From: Halarchaeum grantii
GTDB taxonomy: Archaea > Halobacteriota > Halobacteria > Halobacteriales > Halobacteriaceae
Length of the DNA: 64,000 bases
Assembly (NCBI RefSeq): GCF_014647455.2
Contig: NZ_BMPF01000001.1
Span: forward strand, 310,001-374,000
Direction: 5' to 3'
In this document: piece by piece, positions 49,624 to 58,548 of the stretch
Layout of the letters: each line of letters starts with the position of its first letter
Position numbering within the stretch: the stretch's first letter is position 1
Notes under the pieces: model-generated
What the model saw: only the letters and a program-made list of their open reading frames with translations
Databases searched by the model: none
What the model was told of the DNA's origin: nothing
Program-made: the position numbers and the translations under genes

Positions 49624-52077
49624 TCAGTCGTCCGCCGCGAGGAGGGGGTCAGTGGGCGCGGCGTCCCCGGCGTCGACACCCTCGGGGTCGGCCTCCGGCT
49701 CCGTCGCCTCGACGCGGGCGAACTCGCCGTCGTACTCGTAGGCGTCGTGGCCGCGCGTCGGGTCGACGACGGTGAGCGAGAGCCAGCCGTTCTCGCAGAG
49801 CGTGCGGACGTGCTCGTTGTCGGCGAGGACGTCCCGGACGCGCTCTACGGGCGCGTGGACGACGACGGAGAGGCGGAGGGGCTGGTGGTACGGGTCGTCG
49901 TCGGCGGCCATGAGCGACTGGAGCGGGAGGCCGGTCATGAGGTCGCCGCCGTTGCCCTGATAGACGCCGACGTTCCCGACCGGGTTCTGCGTGACCTTCG
50001 AGCCGCTGCCGTAGGCGGCGTTGTCGACGGTCGAGAAGTAGTACTGGGCGTTGATCCACTGCGTGACGACGACGGGGCCGGCGAAGATGTCGGCGAGGGC
50101 GTCGCCGTCGTCGCGTTCCCAGTCGTAGGAGTGGAGGAACGCGCGCCCGTCCAAGTCGCGGTCGGCGGTGAGGTCGCGCGGCCCGACGACGAACGCGGCG
50201 TTGCCGGCGAGCCCCCACTCGGGGCGCGTCTCCGCCCAGTCGGCGGCGCGGCGCTCGGTCTCGCGGGTCGCGTCCTCGGGGTCGACGGCCATCGCCTCGG
50301 CGCGCTCGGCGGCCGCGCCGGAGCGCGCGACGTCGAGGTCCGCGCGGAGCCGTTCGACGTCGGCGGCGTGGCTCTCGGGGACGTCGCGGTCGTAGAGCGT
50401 CACCTCGTCCGTGGTGGTGTTGTGTTCGGCGGCGAGGAACACGGTGTCCTCGGGGAGCTCGTGGCCGCGCTCGCGGAGGGCGTCGCGCACCGCGTCGTCG
50501 TTGCAGATGGCGGCGAGCACGCGCGCGTTCGGGCCGCCGGGTTGGCCCGCGCAGGCGCCGCAGTCGAGACTCGCCTCGTAGGGGTTGTTCGACGTCTCGC
50601 TCGCGTGCCCGGTGAAGACGACGAGGCGGGAGAACTCCGCCCAACCCATCGTCTCGAAGGCCGCCGCCGCGTACTCGACCCGCTCCTCGTGAGTCATCCC
50701 AACGGGAAGGCCGCCCTCGTGCGTGCCGTCGCGCTCGACGGTAGGCGTGCAGAAGTCGGGCACGCTCGGGAGACGCTCGTCGAGGGCGTCCCGGAGGTCG
50801 TGAACGCGCTCGGGGACGAGGGTGCGCGCGGCGAGGGCGACGCCGTACGCGCTCCCGGCGCTCTCGACGAAGCTGAACGCGGTCGCGGCGTTCGACTTCA
50901 CGGCCTTCAACACCGTCTCGCCGGCGTGGAGGCGGCCCGTCCAGCGGTCGTGGGCGGCGCGCTCGTGTGCGTGGGCGTCGGCCGGGCGCTCGCCGACGTG
51001 GTGCTCGGCGTCGACGATCGGCGGGCAGGCGTCCGTGCTCGCCTCGGCGCCGTAGCCCTCGTAGCGCATCGGGACGCCGAAGAAGCCCGCGTAGCCGTGC
51101 GTCTCGTAGTCCCCGGCGGCCTCGAGGTGGCGGCGGAACACCTCGGAGCGCGTGTCGATGCAGAAGACGAGTTGGGCGTCCGCGCGCTCGGCGTCGCCCT
51201 CGGTGTCACCGTCTGCGCGCGCCGCGCTCGCGTCCGCGACGGCGTCGACGACCTCGTCGCGATAGGAGGCCTCCCACGCGCGCAGCCACGCCTCGGCGAG
51301 CGGGACGTCCGGCTCGTCCGGCGTGTCGGCCTCACCCTCTGCGAGCGGGTCGAGGGGCGCGTCGAAGCGCTCGGCGAGGAGGAGGCGCGCGGCGAGGTAG
51401 CCGACGAGCGTGATCGGGTAGGCGTCCTGCCACTCGTCGCCGCGCTCGACGCGGTATTTGACGAGGCCGGTCCAGCCGGGGAGGGCGTTCAGGTGGGCCT
51501 CGAAGACGGCCGTCCAGCGCTCGCGGGGGACGTCCGCGAGGACGGCGGCGATGGCGGCGGCGGGGTCGTCGGGCGCGTCGGCGAGCGAGGCGGCGTTCGG
51601 GATCCGCGAGTCGTGGCGCGCGGTCGTGCGGACGGCGTCGTAGAAGCCGGCCTCGCGGTTCGGCATCGGCCACGACGCCTCGCCCTCGTCGCAGAAGGCG
51701 GCGAGCCACTTCGCGAGCGCGCGGTCGACGCGCGCGGTCGCGTCGTCGCGCTCGGGGTCGCAGTCGTCGCGCTCGGCGAGGCGGGCGAGGGAGGTCTCGG
51801 GGTCCGCGTCGTAGCCATGTGCGGCGAGTTCCGCGCGGAGGGCGTCGGGGTCGATCCGGCCGCGCTCCCACGCGTCGCGGAACGTCTCGACGCCGGGGTA
51901 GGTGCGCCCGCCGCGCAGACGCTCGGCGCGCTCGGCGGCCTCGTGGAACGGGCGGTCCTCGTAGCCCGCGAGGGGGTTCGCGGTGACGAACGAGTGGATC
52001 GGCCAGTTCGTGCCGACGGTGTCGGCGGCTGTGGCGATGCGGTCGCGGACGTCGTCGGTGTCGTGCTCAGTAGGCAT
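49624..52077 (-). CDS. dabA: DabA, inorganic-carbon accumulation subunit
   Basis: The 817-aa protein belongs to the DabA/DUF2309 family, a beta-carbonic-anhydrase-like subunit that works with DabB to accumulate bicarbonate using an ion gradient. The zinc-site residues align by spacing: Cys306 and Asp308 (FCIDTRSE), His491 (TGHASET) and Cys506 (DCGACAG). The 15-residue His-Cys spacing equals that of the characterised Halothiobacillus protein. Its start overlaps the dabB stop by 11 nt. Confidence 0.92.
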   Translation of the reverse strand: MPTEHDTDDVRDRIATAADTVGTNWPIHSFVTANPLAGYEDRPFHEAAERAERLRGGRTYPGVETFRDAWERGRIDPDALRAELAAHGYDADPETSLARLAERDDCDPERDDATARVDRALAKWLAAFCDEGEASWPMPNREAGFYDAVRTTARHDSRIPNAASLADAPDDPAAAIAAVLADVPRERWTAVFEAHLNALPGWTGLVKYRVERGDEWQDAYPITLVGYLAARLLLAERFDAPLDPLAEGEADTPDEPDVPLAEAWLRAWEASYRDEVVDAVADASAARADGDTEGDAERADAQLVFCIDTRSEVFRRHLEAAGDYETHGYAGFFGVPMRYEGYGAEASTDACPPIVDAEHHVGERPADAHAHERAAHDRWTGRLHAGETVLKAVKSNAATAFSFVESAGSAYGVALAARTLVPERVHDLRDALDERLPSVPDFCTPTVERDGTHEGGLPVGMTHEERVEYAAAAFETMGWAEFSRLVVFTGHASETSNNPYEASLDCGACAGQPGGPNARVLAAICNDDAVRDALRERGHELPEDTVFLAAEHNTTTDEVTLYDRDVPESHAADVERLRADLDVARSGAAAERAEAMAVDPEDATRETERRAADWAETRPEWGLAGNAAFVVGPRDLTADRDLDGRAFLHSYDWERDDGDALADIFAGPVVVTQWINAQYYFSTVDNAAYGSGSKVTQNPVGNVGVYQGNGGDLMTGLPLQSLMAADDDPYHQPLRLSVVVHAPVERVRDVLADNEHVRTLCENGWLSLTVVDPTRGHDAYEYDGEFARVEATEPEADPEGVDAGDAAPTDPLLAADD

Positions 52078-53563
52078 CGTACTCCTCCGTGTTCGCGGTG
52101 ACGGTCTCCGGGGTTGGCTGCGTCGCGTTGCGGAGCGCGACGTAGAGGCGTTCGCTGCGGCGATACGCGCCGGTCTCGATGGCGAAGTAGACGAGAGCGA
52201 ACGCGGCGGCGACGGCGACGTGGACGACGGTGAGATCGGTGGGCGCGCTCGCGATCACCGAGCCGGCGAGGACGCCCTCGACGGCGGCGTAGACGAGGCC
52301 GTAGACGGCGATGGCGGGGAGGAAGACGAGCGCGACGGCGCCGTACCGAATCGCGGGCGAGACGCCGGTGCGCCCGAGGGCTTGGCGGGTCGCGTGGAGC
52401 GTCGTCAGGACGACGAGGCCGGCGAGGAGGAGGCCGCTGTCGGCGTGGAGGCCCTCGCCGGTGAGGAGGGCGAAGACGGCGCCGCCCGCGACGGCGGTTG
52501 CGGCGGTGGCGAGCGCGCCGACGGCGGTGAGCGAGGGCGTCGCGCCGTGACCGTGGCCGGGCGTCGTGTGCGTGACGCGGCTCCCGTTCGAGAGGAACAT
52601 GTAGGCTTTGTAGAAGCCGTGGAGGACGAGGTGGGTGACGGCGGCGGCGAAGAAGCCGAGGCCGGCCTGCATGAGCATGTAACTCATCTGCCCGGTGGTC
52701 GAGCAGCCGAGGCGGCCCTTGACGTCCGCTTGGACGGTGCGGAGGAGTTTGCCGACGAGCGCGCTCGCGGCGCCGACGGCGACGACGAGGAGCATGAAAC
52801 GCTCGTCGGCGGTGACGACGGGTGCGAAGCGGACGAGGAGGATGCCGCCGGCGTTGACGAAGCCGGCGTGCATGAGCGCGGACGCGGGCGTCGGCGCGGT
52901 CATCGAGGAGAGGAGCCACGTGTGGAAGGGGACGAGCGCGGACTGGATCATCGCGGCGAGGAGGAGGCCGCCCGCGACGAGAAGCCAGACCGCGGGCGGG
53001 AGCGCGTCGGCGACGGCGGCGACGCCGTCGAAGGTCGTCGCGCCGGTCGTCGCCCAGAGTGCGAGGGCGACGGCGCCGACGAGCGCGCTGCTCGCGAGGA
53101 AGTACCTGCGGGAGAGCGACGCGGCGGCCTGCGCTTGGGGCCAGTCGCGAGCGTAGCCGATGAGGTCGGCCATGATGAGCCCCATCGCGAGCCACGCGAG
53201 CGCGAAGAGCGCGGTGTTCGCGGCGGCGACGAGGACCATCACGACGACGGTGAAGCCGGTGATGCGCGCGAAGAACGCGGTGACGCGCTCGCTCCCGGCC
53301 ATGTAGCGCCGCGAGTAGCTGTGGACGATGCCGCTGAAGAAGGTGGCGGCGACCCACATGACGCCGGTGAGGCCGTCGACGGCGAGGACGCCCCCGACCG
53401 CCCACGTGGCGCCCGTGCGGACGTGGGCGCCGAGGACGAGGAGGCTCGCGGCCCACAGGACCCAGACGAGTCGGGTGAGCGCGGCGGGGAGTCGCGAGGG
53501 CGACTGCGGCGTCGCGGCGTCCGAGAGCGCTCCGATCGTCCGTGTGGTGTGGGTGTCCGACAT
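52067..53563 (-). CDS. dabB: DabB, NuoL-like membrane subunit
   Basis: The 498-aa protein is a multi-helix antiporter/NADH-dehydrogenase-5-like subunit. Helices run throughout, with VPFHTWLLSSMTAPTPASALMHAG (proton-antiporter signature, split here over two helices) and the Lys in VGKLLRTVQADVKGRLGCST. In the DAB system it supplies the ion-driven energy. I chose the ATG at 53563. It is the first gene of the dab operon. Confidence 0.9.
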   Translation of the reverse strand: MSDTHTTRTIGALSDAATPQSPSRLPAALTRLVWVLWAASLLVLGAHVRTGATWAVGGVLAVDGLTGVMWVAATFFSGIVHSYSRRYMAGSERVTAFFARITGFTVVVMVLVAAANTALFALAWLAMGLIMADLIGYARDWPQAQAAASLSRRYFLASSALVGAVALALWATTGATTFDGVAAVADALPPAVWLLVAGGLLLAAMIQSALVPFHTWLLSSMTAPTPASALMHAGFVNAGGILLVRFAPVVTADERFMLLVVAVGAASALVGKLLRTVQADVKGRLGCSTTGQMSYMLMQAGLGFFAAAVTHLVLHGFYKAYMFLSNGSRVTHTTPGHGHGATPSLTAVGALATAATAVAGGAVFALLTGEGLHADSGLLLAGLVVLTTLHATRQALGRTGVSPAIRYGAVALVFLPAIAVYGLVYAAVEGVLAGSVIASAPTDLTVVHVAVAAAFALVYFAIETGAYRRSERLYVALRNATQPTPETVTANTEEYDAY

Positions 53564-53677
53564 CGTTCTGTGCGTATCGTGACGCGGGGAGGTGGGCCCG
53601 GTCACGTCTACCCCACACTACGAACGGATTGGGCAATAAACCTTCTTGTGTTCCCGATTCGTTCGATAGAATGCGTT

Positions 53678-53693
53678 ATCTTTCGTGAAAGAT
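53678..53693. promoter_or_regulatory. 16-bp palindrome between the Lrp gene and dabB (candidate operator)
   Basis: ATCTTTC-GT-GAAAGAT is a perfect dyad in the AT-rich 156-bp gap, 115-130 bp before the dabB start. The adjacent Lrp-type regulator is a natural candidate to bind it. Confidence 0.55.
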
Positions 53694-53719
53694 TCGTCGG
53701 CGGCGAGCGCCGTGGTCGC

Positions 53720-54184
53720 TCACTCCTCCTCGAAGCGGCCGAACGGCGTCGTCACGTGGCTCTTCACGAGCACCTCGTCGGCCACGGTGATCCCCATGTC
53801 GAGGAGCTCCTCCGCGATCGGCGTGATGTCGCTGTCCGAGCGCCCGACCGCCGTCACGAGGAGGTTCTGCTCGCCCGTGATGAGCTCCTGTACGGAGACG
53901 ACGCCGTCGATGGCCAGCACCTCGGGAATGAGGTCGCTTCGCTCGTGGATCGACGCCGTGCAGAAGAGGAGCATCCGGATCGGATAGCCCGAGCGCTCGT
54001 AGTCCACCTCGGCGCTGTACCCCTTGATCACGCCCGCATCCTCGAGTCGCTGGATGCGCTTTCGGACCGTGCTCCCCGACGTCCCGGTGCGCTCCGCGAT
54101 GTCGCTCGAGGAGAGGGTGCGGGCGTCCTCCTGCAGGGCGTACAGGATCTCCCGGTCGACCTCGTCGATGTCTTCTGCGGACAT
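53720..54184 (-). CDS. Lrp/AsnC family transcriptional regulator
   Basis: The 154-aa protein has an N-terminal winged helix (DEVDREILYALQEDART, with recognition helix SGSTVRKRIQRLEDAGVI) and a C-terminal RAM-type alpha-beta domain for ligand binding or assembly. It lies upstream of the dab operon in the same direction and divergent from arsR, so it may regulate either. Start at 54184 by the usual N-terminus. Confidence 0.9.
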   Translation of the reverse strand: MSAEDIDEVDREILYALQEDARTLSSSDIAERTGTSGSTVRKRIQRLEDAGVIKGYSAEVDYERSGYPIRMLLFCTASIHERSDLIPEVLAIDGVVSVQELITGEQNLLVTAVGRSDSDITPIAEELLDMGITVADEVLVKSHVTTPFGRFEEE

Positions 54185-54259
54185 ACCGGTACGTTGCCCC
54201 GTCGCCGGCAAAGGGACTTCGCCTCCGCGAACGCCGCGTGCCGTCACGTGCGGGCTGTC

Positions 54260-54300
54260 TGAACGACAGTTCACATCGGAATATCTATGTGCACACACAT
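54260..54300. promoter_or_regulatory. arsR promoter/operator region
   Basis: The gap between the divergent Lrp and arsR genes holds TGAAC-GACA-GTTCA (54260-54273), AATATCT as TATA-like element, and ATGTG-CACA-CACAT (54287-54300) next to the start of arsR. Dyads of this kind at the transcription start suit repression by ArsR itself. Confidence 0.5.
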
Positions 54301-54314
54301 TCAGATGGAGAGTG

Positions 54315-54704
54315 ATGGCGGATTCATCGACCCGACTGGAGCGGCTCCTCGCCGACGAGCTCGGCGAGTGTTGCGACGCCGACGTCGAGCGCCGGCGCGC
54401 CGAACTCGACGCCGTCGCCGACGAGGCGTTCGCCACCGACGACGTGCGCGAACCGTTCGCCGTCCTCGGGAACGAGACGCGCTATCGACTCGCGCGCGCG
54501 CTCGCCGTCGACGGCACCGAGCGCTGCGTCTGCGAACTCGAAGCCCTCGTGGACGTCAGCGAGAGCGCCGTCAGTCACGCGCTCGCCGACCTCGTCGCCG
54601 CCGGCCTCGCGAGCAGGCGCAAGGACGGCAACTGGCGCTACTACGAGAGCACCGCGCTCGCTGACGACCTGTTCGCGGCCGCAGAACAGGGGAGCGAGAC
54701 GTGA
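54315..54704 (+). CDS. arsR: ArsR family metalloregulator
   Basis: The 129-aa winged-helix repressor has the ArsR-type helix RCVCELEALVDVSESAVSHAL, whose Cys-x-Cys is the classic arsenite/antimonite site, and a nearby ECC pair. It heads a unit with acr3 and arsC. Its TGA overlaps the acr3 GTG by 4 nt. The ATG at 54315 is preferred over one at 54305, which is out of frame. Confidence 0.92.
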   Translation: MADSSTRLERLLADELGECCDADVERRRAELDAVADEAFATDDVREPFAVLGNETRYRLARALAVDGTERCVCELEALVDVSESAVSHALADLVAAGLASRRKDGNWRYYESTALADDLFAAAEQGSET

Positions 54705-55756
54705 GCGACTCCCTCTCCGTCCTGGACCGGTACCTCACCGTCTGGATCGGCCTCGCGATGGCGCTCGGCGTCGGCCTCGGGCGCTTCGTCCCCGGAATCG
54801 TCGACGTCCTCGACGCCGTCACGTGGCACGGCACCAGTCTCCCCATCGCCGTCGGCCTCTTCGTGATGATCTTCCCGATCATGGCCGAGATCGACTACGG
54901 CCGCATCCCACGCGTCACCCGAACCAACCGCGCCGAGATCGGCCTCACGCTCGCGTTCAACTGGCTCGTCGCGCCCGCGCTCATGTACGGCCTCGCCGTG
55001 TTCTTCCTCGGCGGCTACCCCGACCTCGTCACCGGCCTCGTCATCGTCGGCATCGCGCCCTGCATCGCGATGGTGCTCGTCTGGAACGAACTCGCCGCCG
55101 GCAACCAGGAGATGTGCGCGGTCTGCGTCGGCGTCAACTCCCTCCTGCAGATCGTCCTCTTCGTCCCCTACGCGTTCTTCTTCCTCACCGTCCTCCGAGG
55201 GACCGCCGTCGACGTCTCGATGGCGCTCGTCGCACAGATGGTCGGCGTCTTCCTCGGCCTCCCGCTTCTCCTGGGGTATCTCGCGCAGAAAGTGGCCTTC
55301 CGCACCGTCGGTCGCGAGGCCTACTACGGACGCGTCATCCCGCGCATCGGCCCGCTCGGCCTCCTCGGGTTGCTCTTCACTGTCGTCGTCATGTTCGCAC
55401 TGAAGGGCGACTACATCCTCTCCAACCCCCTCCAGATCGTCCGCATCGCCGCGCCCCTTCTCGTCTTCTTCGTCGCGCTCTGGACGGTCGCGTACGCCGT
55501 CAGCGCCGCCATCGGCTTCGACTACGCCGAGGGCGTCAGCCTCGCGTTCACCGCCGCCTCGAACAACTTCGAACTGGCGATCGCCGTCGCCGTCGCCGTC
55601 TTCGGTATCGGGAGCGACGTCGCGCTCGCCACCGTCGTCGGTCCGCTCATCGAGGTCCCCGTGATGCTCGCGCTCGTCCGCGTCGCGCTCGCCACCAAGG
55701 ACTCCCTCTTCGGCACCGCCGGCCCCCGAGCCGCCGTCACCGCCACAGACGACTGA
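54701..55756 (+). CDS. acr3: Acr3-type arsenite efflux permease
   Basis: The 351-aa protein has ten or so membrane helices of the Acr3/BART family. Family signatures are VMIFPIMAEIDYGRIP, GIAPCIAMVLVWNELAAG with the functional Cys, and AFTAASNNFELAIAVA. It would export arsenite in exchange for protons. The GTG start overlaps arsR. Confidence 0.93.
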   Translation: MSDSLSVLDRYLTVWIGLAMALGVGLGRFVPGIVDVLDAVTWHGTSLPIAVGLFVMIFPIMAEIDYGRIPRVTRTNRAEIGLTLAFNWLVAPALMYGLAVFFLGGYPDLVTGLVIVGIAPCIAMVLVWNELAAGNQEMCAVCVGVNSLLQIVLFVPYAFFFLTVLRGTAVDVSMALVAQMVGVFLGLPLLLGYLAQKVAFRTVGREAYYGRVIPRIGPLGLLGLLFTVVVMFALKGDYILSNPLQIVRIAAPLLVFFVALWTVAYAVSAAIGFDYAEGVSLAFTAASNNFELAIAVAVAVFGIGSDVALATVVGPLIEVPVMLALVRVALATKDSLFGTAGPRAAVTATDD

Positions 55757-55762
55757 ACACCC

Positions 55763-55906
55763 ATGACTCACACACCCACCACCGACGACTCGCCCACGAC
55801 CACCGTCGCCTTCGCCTGCGTGCAGAACTGGGCGAGGCGGTCGTCCCGCTTCGCTCGACGCTGCGACTCGCGTGCCCTGCACGCGGTCGACGAGGTGACG
55901 GCCTGA
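55763..55906 (+). pseudogene. truncated arsC duplicate
   Basis: This 47-codon frame begins with a tag (MTHTPTTDDSPTTT) and then VAFACVQN, which matches the first strand of the next gene's AFVCVQN; the two DNA stretches 55805-55828 and 55918-55941 agree at 22 of 24 positions. The catalytic A-G-R loop is lost and unrelated Arg-rich sequence follows. Its TGA overlaps the ATG of the intact arsC by one base. It may once have been the start of a longer arsC. Confidence 0.7.
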
Positions 55907-56322
55907 TGACCGTCACACTCGCCTTCGTCTGCGTGCAGAACGCGGGCCGCTCGCAGATGGCCACCGCGTTCGCCGAGCGCGAGGTCGCCGCACGCGGCCT
56001 CGCGGACGACATCGAGATACTCACCGGCGGGACGCGACCCGCCGAGCACGTCCACCCGGAAGTCGTCGAGACGATGCGCGACGTCGGCATCGACCTCGGC
56101 GACCGGGAGCCGCGCGAAGTGACCGTCGAGGAGATCCAGCGCGCCGACTACGTGGTCACGATGGGCTGTTCGGCCGACGACGTCTGCCCGGCTGGCTGGG
56201 CGGGCGAGAACCGCGACTGGGACCTGACCGACCCCGACGGGAAATCCCCCGAGGCGGTCGCGGAGATACGCGACGACATCGAGGCGCGCGTCGCCGCCCT
56301 CTTCGACGAACTCGCTCAGTAG
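55906..56322 (+). CDS. arsC: arsenate reductase (low-molecular-weight phosphatase family)
   Basis: The 138-aa enzyme reduces arsenate to arsenite for Acr3 export. It has the P-loop CVQNAGRSQ (C-x5-R) and a later Cys pair in TMGCSADDVCP that would complete the thiol relay. Length and motifs are complete. It follows acr3 in the same direction after the truncated copy and converges on surE. Confidence 0.92.
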   Translation: MTVTLAFVCVQNAGRSQMATAFAEREVAARGLADDIEILTGGTRPAEHVHPEVVETMRDVGIDLGDREPREVTVEEIQRADYVVTMGCSADDVCPAGWAGENRDWDLTDPDGKSPEAVAEIRDDIEARVAALFDELAQ

Positions 56323-57080
56323 GTCTCCGCGAGCGCGTCCAGCACCTCGTGGTGCTCGGTCGTGTGCGGCGCGGTGAGCGGCGAGACGCTCGTCCGCCCC
56401 TCGACGACGGCTCGCAGGTCGCTATCGTCGGGTTCGTCCGCGACGATGCCCTCGTCCATCCGCCGCCACATCCGGTCCTCGAGACGGAGGTGCGCGCCGT
56501 CGCGCTCGACCGTCATGTCGTAGCCGTGCGTCGGCGTCGTCACCGACAGCTCGCCCGTCTCGGTGCCGGGGCGGGGCGCGTTCACGTTCAGGTAGTCCGC
56601 GCGCTCGAAGACGCCGGAGTCGAGCGTCTCCTCCACGAGGTAGGTGGTCGCCGCCGCCGCCTCGCTGTAGTCGGACTTCGGCGTCGCACCGCCCGCGAAA
56701 TCCTCGCTCGTCAGCGTGAGCGACACCGAAATCGCCGGCACGTCGAAGAACGCCGCCTCGACGGCCGCGCTCACCGTCCCCGAGCGCCCGAGGACGTACA
56801 TCCCGAGGTTCCCGCCCCGATTACAGCCCGAGACGACGAGGTCCGGATCGGGCGCGAGCGACTCCAGCGCCGCCACCACGCAGTCCGCGGGCGTCCCGTG
56901 GACGGCGTAGCCGAGGTCGTGCTCGTCGACCGTCACCTCCCGGGAGAGCGCGCGCCCCGTCGCGCTCATATCCGAGGCGGGCGCGACCGCCGTGACGTCC
57001 GCGACGGCGGAGAGCGACTCGTAGAGCGCCGCCAAGCCGGGGCTCTCGATGCCGTCGTCGTTCGTGAGGACGATATCCAT
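56316..57080 (-). CDS. surE: 5'/3'-nucleotidase SurE
   Basis: The 254-aa phosphatase removes phosphate from nucleoside monophosphates. Metal ligands are in VLTNDDGIESPG (Asp-Asp), the SREV Ser, and SGCNRGGNLG (Asn). The full family length is present. The ATG at 57080 begins with MDIVLTND, the usual start. Its end overlaps arsC by 7 nt. Confidence 0.93.
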   Translation of the reverse strand: MDIVLTNDDGIESPGLAALYESLSAVADVTAVAPASDMSATGRALSREVTVDEHDLGYAVHGTPADCVVAALESLAPDPDLVVSGCNRGGNLGMYVLGRSGTVSAAVEAAFFDVPAISVSLTLTSEDFAGGATPKSDYSEAAAATTYLVEETLDSGVFERADYLNVNAPRPGTETGELSVTTPTHGYDMTVERDGAHLRLEDRMWRRMDEGIVADEPDDSDLRAVVEGRTSVSPLTAPHTTEHHEVLDALAETY

Positions 57081-57150
57081 GCCTCTCGGTGGACCGGCGT
57101 CGGGCAAAACGGTTCCCGTCTCGGCTCGCGCGCACCGCGCAGGTCGACGG

Positions 57151-58548
57151 CTACCCGAGGCGGTCGACGACGGTGTCCTCGTCGACGACGAAGTTGTACG
57201 CGCCCTCGTCGTCGTTCCAGAGGCAGAGCGCGGACTCGAACTCGAGGAGGTCGCCGTAGTCCGCGCTCAGGAGGTCGCGGTTCAGCGCGGTGCGGTTGAC
57301 CAGCACCGCGTAGCAGTCCACGTCCTCGGAGCCGTCGCTCACCTTGAACAGCGGGTTCCCGCCCTCCGAGAGGTCGTCCGAGAGCTTCGCCGCGACGAGG
57401 TCGACGCGGTTCGAGACGTGCGTCTCGGCGTCCGCGAGCCGCGCGTACCTGCTCGCGGGGAGCGAGACGTCGTGGCGCCGCCGCCCGTCCGCCCGGAGAA
57501 AGCTGTAACTGTACTTCACCGTCTCGTTCAGGAACTCCGAGGGGCGCTCGGCGGCCTCCGCGAGTCGGCGCTGGAAGGGCGGCGCGGTGACGTCGGGTTT
57601 CTCGACGAACGACCAGCCCCGGTCGGTCGGGCGCTCGCCCGCCCAGAGGCGCACCGACGGCGCGTAGACGGACATGGCGCCGTCCTCGAGGTCGCGCTCT
57701 ATCTCGCGGAGTTGGATGCTCGTGTTCCGGTCCGCCGGCGCGACGAGGACGAGCGTGCCGTCCTCGGCGAGGACGTCGCGGTAGGATTCGGCGACCGCGA
57801 GCGGGTCGTCGAGTTCGCTCAGCAGGCTGAACGCAGTCACGAGATCGAACTCGCCCTCGACCTCCGCGGCGTAGGCCTCCGCGGTGCGCGGGTGAAGCGT
57901 CCCGTGGACGTTTCTGGGGGCCGCATCGAAGAAGTCCGTGAGGACGTCGGCGGTCGGGCTCGGCTCGACGGCGTGATAGTCGAGGAGGCCGTCCGCCGGG
58001 AACGCGTCGGCGAGACCGAGGAACGGGCCGCCGACGCCCGCGCCGAGGTCGAGGACGCGCGCGTCGCGGGGCAGGAGGCCGTCGCGCGCGAGGTCGGCGG
58101 CGACGTACCGGCCGACCGCGTAGTAGTCCGGGAGGTGGTAGATCGCGTAGCCGAGCGCCGCCGTCTCGTCGTACGTGACGTCGTTCTCGTGGTAGTAGTC
58201 GGCCTTCAGGCGGCGGATCGCCTCGCGGAGCGCGTCCCCGGACGCACCGCGATGCCAGTCCGGGCCGTACGCGTCGAGGAGGCGGTCCTCGAGGACGCGC
58301 GCGTGCTCGGTCGGGAACTCGGTGATGGTGGCGTCCGGGACCGTCGCGGGCCCGCCCTCGACGGGGACGAACGTCCCGTCCTCGCGCTCGACGAGGCCGA
58401 GGTCGACGGCCTCCTCGCGGAGCGCCTGCCGGACGACCGCCGGATGGCGCGGCGTCGAGAGGTACTCGCAGATCTCCGCCGGGTCGATGGGGCGGACGTT
58501 CCGGAGGTACTTCGCGTTCGCGCGGAGGTCGTCTCTATCCACGGACAT
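57151..58548 (-). CDS. Rsm22-like SAM-dependent methyltransferase
   Basis: The 465-aa protein has a methyltransferase domain with LDLGAGVGGPFLGLADAF as the SAM loop (about residue 169) and DYHAVEPSPTADVL. Its overall shape resembles Rsm22-type small-ribosomal-subunit-associated methyltransferases, though the Cys-rich tail of some Rsm22 proteins is not seen. Its start overlaps the prephenate dehydrogenase stop by 14 nt. Its substrate is not known. Confidence 0.75.
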   Translation of the reverse strand: MSVDRDDLRANAKYLRNVRPIDPAEICEYLSTPRHPAVVRQALREEAVDLGLVEREDGTFVPVEGGPATVPDATITEFPTEHARVLEDRLLDAYGPDWHRGASGDALREAIRRLKADYYHENDVTYDETAALGYAIYHLPDYYAVGRYVAADLARDGLLPRDARVLDLGAGVGGPFLGLADAFPADGLLDYHAVEPSPTADVLTDFFDAAPRNVHGTLHPRTAEAYAAEVEGEFDLVTAFSLLSELDDPLAVAESYRDVLAEDGTLVLVAPADRNTSIQLREIERDLEDGAMSVYAPSVRLWAGERPTDRGWSFVEKPDVTAPPFQRRLAEAAERPSEFLNETVKYSYSFLRADGRRRHDVSLPASRYARLADAETHVSNRVDLVAAKLSDDLSEGGNPLFKVSDGSEDVDCYAVLVNRTALNRDLLSADYGDLLEFESALCLWNDDEGAYNFVVDEDTVVDRLG

